Position numbers and translations under genes: made by a program. A model generated the notes under the pieces. That model made no database searches and was not told the DNA's origin. It saw only the letters and a program-made list of their open reading frames with translations. Below are positions 1 to 3,989 of a DNA stretch of 9,164 nucleotides, in pieces (position 1 is the first letter of the stretch; every line of letters begins with the position of its first letter). The stretch comes from CAZOKN01 sp964580525 (GTDB lineage: Bacteria > Pseudomonadota > Alphaproteobacteria > Rickettsiales > UBA6187). Location of the stretch: assembly GCA_964580525.1 (NCBI GenBank), contig CAZOKN010000056.1:1-9164 (forward strand). Direction: 5' to 3'.

Positions 1-369
1 ATAATTATAATATGCCTCTGGTGAGTGTTTAACAATGAAATTTTGAGCAAAATCTATTCTGCTAACCTTTGCCCGGTTAATCGGTAAATGAATTTCATCT
101 GCCATCATTTCAAACGCTCTCTGGCTGTCCCCTCTGTTTAGGGTTTGGTAGTTATCCTTCAGAAAATATTTTGCAATGCTGCCCTTTAATGAAATGCCTG
201 GTTCTGAAACATTCACTTTGTAATTTCCAAACTGACCACTGATATAAACCTGACCATCTTTTTTGTGTTCTGTAATGCCTGACAAATATTTCTCTGGACA
301 GGTGAGTAAATCTGTTTCACCTGCACTCTCTTTTGATAACCATAAATTCACTGTGTCATACATTGCCAT
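1..369 (-). CDS. rep: Replication initiator, N-terminal 123 codons (runs off left edge)
   Basis: This is the N-terminal part of the gene II/X-type replication protein described at 3990-4925; residues 1-123 are the same. The frame is open to base 1. If the contig is circular it continues at 9109 and ends at 8543, giving 936 bp and 311 aa in total. The start shown is the ATG at 367-369. A second ATG two codons on, at 361-363, gives an N-terminus of MYDTVNLW, which is closer to the usual start of this family and may be the real one. The 34-bp operator-like block at 368-401 abuts the start. The 185-aa gene ends 29 bp upstream, so the two genes could be read as one transcript. Confidence 0.85.
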   Translation of the reverse strand, partial: MAMYDTVNLWLSKESAGETDLLTCPEKYLSGITEHKKDGQVYISGQFGNYKVNVSEPGISLKGSIAKYFLKDNYQTLNRGDSQRAFEMMADEIHLPINRAKVSRIDFAQNFIVKHSPEAYYNY

Positions 370-401
370 TGATAGTTTTTGTCAATTGCTGCACCTTACT
401 A
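368..401 (-). promoter_or_regulatory. Operator- or origin-like conserved block before rep
   Basis: On the plus strand the block reads ATTGATA-N5-TGTCAAT (368-386), then N5, CA, N, CTTACTA (395-401). The first part is an inverted repeat with one mismatch (ATTGATA against ATTGACA). The whole pattern recurs with the same spacing before the 141-aa gene (3947-3980 and 8502-8535). It overlaps the rep ATG at 367-369 and the stop codon of the 185-aa gene. Repressor binding here would block rep expression; a replication nick site is the main alternative. Confidence 0.6.
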
Positions 402-956
402 TAAAGCAAGTCCCAAACCTGCCTGACCGGGAGGCAGGTAACTGTAAAACGGTTTTGCTTCATTTCTCAATCGCTTTAAATCCTCATCAAAGCCACCATC
501 AATTAATTTATGATAGTAGCTACTTATCAGGTTTCTGCCATCTGGAATAATGAGTAATTCAATTTGTGAATAATCAGTATTGCAGATAAATAAGTAACCA
601 TCATTGCTGAAAGGAAATAAAGGGTTTGGGTTGCCATTGCTCAAAAGACGGTTTGCATTAGGATAGCCATAACCATATTCAGGAAAATCAAAATCCTCAA
701 TGTAAATGCTGGAAAAATTCAAACTGCCATTTGATAAAAGCCATTCAGCTTTTCTTTTGCTGTTTGCCCCTACAATCTCTCTGGCAGGTGTTTTGTAAAA
801 GAATAACTGACCTTTGCCATTGACAAAAATTGTCAATCCTTTGTAGTTATTCAAATCAGTGTAGGCAATACAATCTAACCGAGCTTTGCTTTTTATTTTA
901 TTGCTGGCTCTCACCTCATCAGGCAGACTACCCAGCTTGTAATAAGTCCCTATCAT
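399..956 (-). CDS. Hypothetical protein, 185 aa
   Basis: I do not recognise the family. The protein is soluble-looking, with no signal peptide or membrane segment. It has an aromatic and glycine-rich middle (EYGYGYPNANRLL, about residues 93-105) and a mixed C-terminal half containing LFICNTDYSQIELLIIPDG. The ATG start at 954-956 overlaps the stop of the xis-like gene as ATGA, so translation is probably coupled. The last residues (PPGQAG) are encoded by a GC-rich palindrome at 417-439, which may be a repeat added to the gene end. A perfect ATTGACA-N5-TGTCAAT palindrome lies at 819-837, about 120 nt into the gene. Its place between the excisionase-like gene and rep suggests a role in excision or replication control, but this is inference only. 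Confidence 0.8.
   Translation of the reverse strand: MIGTYYKLGSLPDEVRASNKIKSKARLDCIAYTDLNNYKGLTIFVNGKGQLFFYKTPAREIVGANSKRKAEWLLSNGSLNFSSIYIEDFDFPEYGYGYPNANRLLSNGNPNPLFPFSNDGYLFICNTDYSQIELLIIPDGRNLISSYYHKLIDGGFDEDLKRLRNEAKPFYSYLPPGQAGLGLAL
417..439. repeat. GC-rich hairpin in the 3' end of the 185-aa gene
   Basis: ACCTGCCT (417-424) and AGGCAGGT (432-439) form a perfect 8-bp stem around a 7-nt loop. It is far more GC-rich than its surroundings. It ends 16 nt before the stop codon and encodes the PPGQAG tail. Similar CCTGCC/GGCAGG palindromes are scattered in Bacteroidota genomes (recalled, not checked). It lacks a following T-run, so a classic terminator is unlikely. Confidence 0.6.
819..837. 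promoter_or_regulatory. Perfect palindrome of the rep/HTH operator type
   Basis: ATTGACA (819-825), spacer AAAAT, TGTCAAT (831-837): a perfect 7-5-7 inverted repeat of the same ATTGAyA-N5-TGTCAAT pattern seen before rep and the 141-aa gene. It lies inside the 185-aa coding region and lacks the adjoining CTTACTA part. Confidence 0.5.
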
Positions 957-1249
957 TTTGCACCTCCATTTTTCAGAGTTACAAAAGTTGCTGCCTCACT
1001 GTCAATTTCAGCGTTACTCTTTTTTTTGTTTTGTAATAGCCACAAATCTATTTGTGCCTTTTCAAAATAGATGTGCTTTCCATGTGGCTTGTAACAAGGT
1101 ATGCCACCTGTGGAAGTTAATTTGTAGAGGTGTGATTTTGATAGCCCGGTATAAACCGCCACCTCATCAAAATTCAATACCGTTTTTTGTGAGAGTAAAA
1201 GGGTTTCAATGTTTGATAACCTTTGCTCAATGCTTTGTAGATTTTCCAT
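953..1249 (-). CDS. Excisionase-like helix-turn-helix protein
   Basis: With the ATG start at 1249 the product is 98 aa, beginning MENLQSIEQRL. A short heptad-like N-terminal helix is followed by a winged HTH_17-type domain. VLNFDEVAVYTGLSKSHLYK carries the two HTH helices; GGIPCYKPHGKHIYF is the wing; QIDLWLLQN is the closing helix. Bacteroidota mobile elements commonly pair such proteins with a tyrosine integrase, where they act as Xis-like directionality factors or regulators. The frame is open upstream to a TTG at 1279, which would add 10 residues, but those are unlike the family and the ATG is preferred. The gene overlaps the 185-aa gene by 4 nt and follows the 214-aa gene by 89 bp. Confidence 0.85.
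   Translation of the reverse strand: MENLQSIEQRLSNIETLLLSQKTVLNFDEVAVYTGLSKSHLYKLTSTGGIPCYKPHGKHIYFEKAQIDLWLLQNKKKSNAEIDSEAATFVTLKNGGAK
1041..1056. repeat. 16-bp palindrome inside the xis-like gene
   Basis: CACAAAT (1041-1047), CT, ATTTGTG (1050-1056) form a perfect 7-2-7 palindrome within the coding region. The minus strand also reads TAGATTTG here, a match to the Bacteroidota -7 box TAnnTTTG, about 90 nt before the 185-aa start. Either could be chance in AT-rich coding DNA. Confidence 0.3.
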
Positions 1250-1301
1250 TGTTCTTAAATTTTGAACAAAGGAAGGCAAGTAAGGAAAGGACTAAAATAG
1301 A

Positions 1302-1324
1302 GGGGACTTTAGTGTAAAGGGGGG
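1302..1324. other. G-run hairpin between the 214-aa and xis-like genes
   Basis: The plus strand shows GGGG, then CTTTA-GTG-TAAAG (1307-1319), then a run of six G. On the transcribed strand the small stem-loop is flanked by C-runs. It sits in the only sizeable gap (1250-1338) of the int-to-185-aa gene group and may slow ribosomes or polymerase. There is no T-tract to make it a terminator. Confidence 0.3.
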
Positions 1325-1338
1325 TAAAGCAATTTTAT

Positions 1339-1983
1339 TTATTCAGGATGCTGTTTCAGTTTTTCAATGAGTGTATCAATTTCATTGTGTCCTTTGGGTT
1401 TGCTCCCTTTATTTTTTGAAGTGCCTTTGTTACTGCCTGCACCGCTTCTATTTTGAGCAATACTATCAGTGAACTGTTTTTTATCCTTATCAATGAAGTG
1501 TTCTTTGATGAGTTTATTAAAATTGCTCTGCTTATCAATAAGTCCTGCCTGTGATAATTGCTCCATAAGATAGCCCAGCAATCTGCCTGACCTCTGCCAC
1601 CAAATAGGCTCAATCTGCTTTGCTGGTGTTGTTTCAGTTTGTTTTGCTGGTATTGAAGTTTCAATGTTCTTTTTAATATTCCTTTTCAATTTCTTTATTT
1701 CTAAATTACATAAGTCATCAAAATAATTTATTCCAGCATACCTATAATCACATATAAAATATTTTATAAAATTATTGATTTCAAGTTCTAAATATTCTAT
1801 CCTGTTTTCATAACTACTTTCATTCTCATCCTCACTGCATTGCAGGTGCAATAAATAAGTTTCAACTTTTGAAAACTCATTGAGAAATGCAAGTGCTAAA
1901 GCCTTGCTATTAAAAGTATCAGTATTAAATCCCACCCAATTAAATTGAGGGCGTGATATGGTTTCATTTTTTTTCTTTGCCAT
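1339..1983 (-). CDS. Hypothetical protein, 214 aa, downstream of integrase
   Basis: I do not recognise a named family. Residues 1-110 are mostly helical and charged (LNEFSKVETYLLHLQ; YLELEINNFIKYF). A linker has the doubled motif PAKQ (112-115 and 120-123). Residues 126-175 (IEPIWWQRSGRLLGYL and on to the KEHF region) loosely recall the W-x-G/S-x-x-x-L segment of RteC-like proteins near Bacteroidota integrases; this is weak. A low-complexity basic stretch rich in S, G, N and K (179-198) and a short final helix follow. The ATG at 1981-1983 is only 3 nt past the int stop, so co-transcription and translational coupling with int are likely. A DNA-binding or accessory role in integration is inference. 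Confidence 0.8.
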   Translation of the reverse strand: MAKKKNETISRPQFNWVGFNTDTFNSKALALAFLNEFSKVETYLLHLQCSEDENESSYENRIEYLELEINNFIKYFICDYRYAGINYFDDLCNLEIKKLKRNIKKNIETSIPAKQTETTPAKQIEPIWWQRSGRLLGYLMEQLSQAGLIDKQSNFNKLIKEHFIDKDKKQFTDSIAQNRSGAGSNKGTSKNKGSKPKGHNEIDTLIEKLKQHPE

Positions 1984-1986
1984 CAG

Positions 1987-3117
1987 TTAAATGTTTAAGT
2001 CAGGAATTTTATTTACCGCCTCTCTTTTTTTCTCATCCACAATCTTTGAATAAATCTGTGTAGTCTTTAATTCAGAGTGTCCCAAAAGTTTTGAGAGAGT
2101 GAAAATTTCAGTGCCTAATGTTAATTGCAGCACTGCAAAAGTGTGTCTGGCACAATGGAAAGTAATTTGCTTTGTAATACCGGCTGCAAGCATCCAACGC
2201 TGTAAAGCTACATTCAGGTAGCTGGAATATTTCAGACCTACAAAAACTCTCTCATCTGGCTTTCCTGGTGCGCTTAAATAATCTTTGGCTTGCTGTGAAA
2301 TGTCAAGGTATTGCAGCCCTTTTGTTTTTTGCTGGTGAAATACAATCCTCCACCCTTCATTATTTTTTTGCACCTCTGACCATTGTAATTTTTGAACATC
2401 TGACCATCTCAATCCTGTGAGGCAGGAAAAGAGAAACGCTCTTTTTAAAACATCATATCTGCAATCCTCTTTGGCAACTTTTTTTAATTCATCCAAAGTC
2501 AAATACTCTCTTTTGTTTTCTACTATTCTGGGGGTTTCTACCTGTCTGGCCGGGTTCTTTAAAATAATATCCTCATCCACCGCTTTATTCATACACGCTC
2601 TGAATTTTGAGTAATAGGATGAAATGGAGGCAGAGGATAAATTTTCCTCATTACTTTTTTTTGCTTCATTATTCAGGTATTCCTTAAACCGCTCACAAAA
2701 GTTTTTATCAATCTCTTTAAATGTTACCTGTGTCCCGGCAAACTTGGTGAGGTGTTTTAATGCACTATCCCAATTTCCATAATTCCCTGCACTATTTAAC
2801 CGCTTTTCTGTCTGGGCTTTGAAGTAGTCAATAAAATTGGTGTTGTTCTTAAAATCGCTGGTAAATCCATACTGACCATTTTTTATTTCCAACTCTCTTT
2901 TTGCTTTGATACTTTCAGCAAGTTTCAAATTGTCTTTATTTTTCTGCTTATCCTCTGGCGTTCTGGCTTTGTCAATCAGGTAGAGGTTTAAATATTCATA
3001 GTCCCTCAATCCTTTTACAGTGCCATCAGGCATTTTGGTAGTGCCTTTGTAGATTTCAAGGTAGAGAGAAATTTTGCCCTGCTTTGAATGTTTCCTTTGT
3101 CTTAAATGAATATTCAT
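1987..3117 (-). CDS. int: Tyrosine recombinase / integrase, 376 aa
   Basis: A complete Bacteroidota-type tyrosine integrase that cuts and rejoins DNA at attP/attB. The N-terminal arm-binding region begins MNIHLRQRKHSKQGKISLYL (about 1-90). The SAM-like core-binding domain lies around 93-195 and the catalytic domain around 203-370. All active residues are visible: R237 (LTGLRWSD), a beta-hairpin lysine K264 or K266 (QQKTKG), H321 and R324 (HCARH), H347 (LLGHSELKTT) and nucleophile Y356 (QIYSKI). The length is normal for the family and nothing is truncated. The gene has its own Bacteroidota promoter upstream (3147-3180) and leads the int/214-aa pair. Next to it lies a region with mnmE-end cores, which suggests that the integrase targets mnmE. 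Confidence 0.95.
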   Translation of the reverse strand: MNIHLRQRKHSKQGKISLYLEIYKGTTKMPDGTVKGLRDYEYLNLYLIDKARTPEDKQKNKDNLKLAESIKAKRELEIKNGQYGFTSDFKNNTNFIDYFKAQTEKRLNSAGNYGNWDSALKHLTKFAGTQVTFKEIDKNFCERFKEYLNNEAKKSNEENLSSASISSYYSKFRACMNKAVDEDIILKNPARQVETPRIVENKREYLTLDELKKVAKEDCRYDVLKRAFLFSCLTGLRWSDVQKLQWSEVQKNNEGWRIVFHQQKTKGLQYLDISQQAKDYLSAPGKPDERVFVGLKYSSYLNVALQRWMLAAGITKQITFHCARHTFAVLQLTLGTEIFTLSKLLGHSELKTTQIYSKIVDEKKREAVNKIPDLNI

Positions 3118-3119
3118 AA

Positions 3120-3140
3120 TTGTTGCTATTTGTTGCTATC
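3120..3140. repeat. Tandem TTGTTGCTAT repeats, candidate Int/Xis arm sites
   Basis: TTGTTGCTATT at 3120-3130 and TTGTTGCTATC at 3130-3140 repeat with a 10-bp period, so they face the same side of the helix. The same motif occurs in the opposite orientation at 3159-3169 and 3358-3368. They lie between the int promoter and its start codon, so binding here could both build the recombination complex and repress int. Confidence 0.55.
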
Positions 3141-3146
3141 TGGGTT

Positions 3147-3180
3147 CAAAGATAGTAATTAGCAACAAAGATTAACCAAA
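3147..3180 (-). promoter_or_regulatory. Bacteroidota-type promoter of int
   Basis: On the minus strand the -7 box TATCTTTG (3147-3154) matches TAnnTTTG exactly. A TTTG at 3177-3180 lies 22 nt upstream, slightly longer than the usual 19-21 spacing for the -33 element. The box is 29 bp from the int ATG. Confidence 0.6.
3159..3169. repeat. Inverted copy of the TTTGTTGCTA motif
   Basis: TTAGCAACAAA here is identical to 3358-3368 and is the reverse complement of the tandem repeats at 3120-3140. It overlaps the spacer of the int promoter, as expected for an autoregulatory arm site. Confidence 0.5.
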
Positions 3181-3266
3181 TAACAACAAAATAAAGGAAA
3201 ATAAAATCAGGATAACTACTCTGAAAGGCAAGCAATAGAAAGGATTGAGTAAACAAAAGAAAATCG

Positions 3267-3293
3267 CTTTACTTTCCGATACAAAAAGTAAAG
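3267..3293. other. Core-like attachment site 1 (mnmE-end sequence)
   Basis: CTTTACTTT (3267-3275), 9-nt spacer, AAAGTAAAG (3285-3293): a perfect 9-9-9 inverted repeat, the shape of a tyrosine-recombinase core with two Int half-sites. On the minus strand, 3286-3269 reads F-C-I-G-K-stop, the conserved C-terminus of MnmE, so insertion at the 3' end of mnmE would restore the gene end. The 14-bp TACTTTCCGATACA (3270-3283) recurs exactly at 3384-3397. Confidence 0.65.
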
Positions 3294-3296
3294 TCA

Positions 3297-3311
3297 AATG
3301 CTGAAAGCATT
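3297..3311. repeat. Small hairpin
   Basis: AATGCT (3297-3302), GAA, AGCATT (3306-3311): a perfect 6-bp stem with a 3-nt loop. It lies directly between the core-1 palindrome and the bulged hairpin at 3310-3346. Confidence 0.5.
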
Positions 3312-3346
3312 GATAGTAAAGGGCTGCAAAGGAATTGCACTATCAA
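3310..3346. repeat. Bulged hairpin between the two core-like sites
   Basis: TTGATAG (3310-3316) pairs with CTATCAA (3340-3346) and TGCAA (3325-3329) pairs with TTGCA (3335-3339). The loop is AGGAA, with an 8-nt bulge on one side only. With the hairpins at 3267 and 3297 it makes a run of folded DNA of about 80 bases, a plausible single-strand or double-strand replication origin for a gene II-type Rep. Confidence 0.5.
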
Positions 3347-3357
3347 AAAACAGAAAA

Positions 3358-3368
3358 TTAGCAACAAA
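3358..3368. repeat. Second inverted copy of the TTTGTTGCTA motif
   Basis: TTAGCAACAAA, identical to 3159-3169. It lies between the two core-like sites, 16 bp before site 2, and is a candidate arm-type binding site. Confidence 0.5.
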
Positions 3369-3382
3369 CTTAAACAGGTTTA

Positions 3383-3456
3383 CTACTTTCCGATACACAA
3401 TGTAATAATTTTCTGTCAATAAATACATCAGTGTTTATTTCACCTGTGATTTCTCC
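3383..3456 (-). pseudogene. MnmE C-terminus-like remnant with core-like site 2
   Basis: On the minus strand 3456-3436 reads GEITGEI and continues NTD, much like the ITGEF-TSDD segment near the end of MnmE. Thirty-eight nt later, in another frame, comes CIGK-stop (3397-3383). A normal MnmE end has 39 nt there, so one base is missing and the intervening residues no longer match. The core repeat TACTTTCCGATACA is at 3384-3397; it extends to 20 of 22 matches with site 1 (3384-3405 against 3270-3291). It could be captured host DNA or an extended attP that mimics the target. Confidence 0.55.
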
Positions 3457-3470
3457 AAACCTTAAAAAAT

Positions 3471-3492
3471 GGTAGTCTTTTGGTAGTGTTTT
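3471..3492. repeat. Tandem 11-bp repeat after the 141-aa gene
   Basis: GGTAGTCTTTT (3471-3481) and GGTAGTGTTTT (3482-3492) are adjacent copies with one mismatch, starting 7 nt beyond the 141-aa stop codon. The repeat is kept in unit 2 although the neighbouring gene has diverged. It may be the far arm of the att region. Confidence 0.4.
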
Positions 3493-3498
3493 GGTTTT

Positions 3499-3924
3499 CT
3501 ACTCATCCAGCATCATGTTAAAAAATCCATCAGCATCCTCACCAACTTCCATAAAATAAGGGTTTCTGCCCACCCTAATATTATTATTGATCAGTTCCTT
3601 TACCCTGCCATCATTAGCTAAACTCATTTGTAAAAGTTTATCGGTGCTGACCTCTGATAAATCTCTTTGCAGCAATTCAGCATTGATTTTTTTTGATAGC
3701 TGCAAGTAGGTATTTAACCGGCTCTGCAAATCAAACTGAAATGTTTTTACCAAACTGTTTATTTTTATTGCTTTGCCCTCTGTTATTTCAGACCTTACAT
3801 CTACTTTTTTATTCCATGCAATCAGGGTGCTTTTACCTGTTTTCAGTTCTTTTGCAATCTCATCAAAACTTTTACCCTCTATTCTCAATTGAATAAAATC
3901 TTCAATTTGTTTTTCTAATTTCAT
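3499..3924 (-). CDS. Helix-turn-helix protein, 141 aa (allele A)
   Basis: A small, probably cytoplasmic DNA-binding protein. Residues about 5-41 form a HTH of the terminase-small-subunit or Hin/resolvase style: IEDFIQLRIEGKSFDEIAKE, then KSTLIAWNKK as recognition helix. The rest is helical and charged, with a tail ending DGFFNMMLDE. The ATG start at 3924 is used in both alleles. The gene lies 65 bp after rep and is preceded by the same operator-like block as rep (3947-3980), so it is a natural candidate for a repressor or activator of itself and rep. Compared with allele B, 47 of the first 50 residues match but only 10 of 30 in residues 101-130. A small terminase subunit is unlikely without a large subunit or capsid genes. 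Confidence 0.8.
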   Translation of the reverse strand: MKLEKQIEDFIQLRIEGKSFDEIAKELKTGKSTLIAWNKKVDVRSEITEGKAIKINSLVKTFQFDLQSRLNTYLQLSKKINAELLQRDLSEVSTDKLLQMSLANDGRVKELINNNIRVGRNPYFMEVGEDADGFFNMMLDE

Positions 3925-3946
3925 CTGGAATTATTTTTATTGATTA

Positions 3947-3980
3947 ATTGATACTTTTTGTCAATCATTACAACTTACTA
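3947..3980 (-). promoter_or_regulatory. Operator- or origin-like block before the 141-aa gene (allele A)
   Basis: ATTGATACTTTTTGTCAAT (3947-3965), then N5, CA, A, CTTACTA (3974-3980). It has the same spacing as the block before rep (368-401) with one change in the 19-bp part. It lies wholly between genes, ending 22 nt before the 141-aa ATG. Confidence 0.6.
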
Positions 3981-3989
3981 TTAAGATAC

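Larger units (their letters stand above)
1..3459. repeat. Segment shared by both units (first copy)
   Basis: This segment matches 4557-8015. The four complete encoded proteins are the same in both copies, and the non-coding stretch 3118-3459 is identical on direct comparison. It runs from rep codon 123 through the 185-aa, xis-like, 214-aa and int genes to the att-like region. The first difference is c at 3460 against a at 8016. Confidence 0.9.
3118..3498. other. Non-coding att-like and structured region, unit 1
   Basis: 381 bp without a convincing gene between the 141-aa stop and the int start. From int outward it holds tandem TTGTTGCTAT repeats, the int promoter, an inverted TTGTTGCTA copy, core-like site 1, two further hairpins, another TTGTTGCTA copy, core-like site 2, an MnmE-end-like remnant and a tandem GGTAGTnTTTT repeat. 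This layout (core plus arm sites beside int) fits a tyrosine-recombinase attP. The hairpins may add a replication origin. Confidence 0.7.

Noticed and set aside
515..524. AGTAGCTACT 10-bp palindrome in the 185-aa gene
   Set aside because: Short, within coding sequence and without other copies related to it.
263..550. Plus-strand 95-codon open frame (repeated at 4819-5106)
   Set aside because: It lies opposite rep and the 185-aa gene, has no family features and appears only as a shadow of those frames.
1250..1279. TTG start adding 10 residues to the xis-like protein
   Set aside because: The added residues do not look like this family, and the ATG at 1249 gives a natural N-terminus.
958..1317. 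Plus-strand 119-codon frame (repeated at 5514-5873)
   Set aside because: Antisense to the xis-like gene, Cys/Phe-rich as expected from reversed AT-rich coding sequence; no start signal.
1356..1664. Minus-strand 102-codon frame inside the 214-aa gene (repeated at 5912-6220)
   Set aside because: Out-of-frame shadow. The 214-aa frame is longer, sits 3 nt after int and has plausible protein composition.
3399..3498. Short minus-strand frame through the MnmE-like stretch as a real gene
   Set aside because: No independent start or stop organisation. It is better explained as an attachment-site remnant of mnmE.
3499..3924. 141-aa protein as a phage terminase small subunit
   Set aside because: The HTH style is similar, but there is no large terminase subunit or capsid gene, and the operator-like block suggests a regulator.
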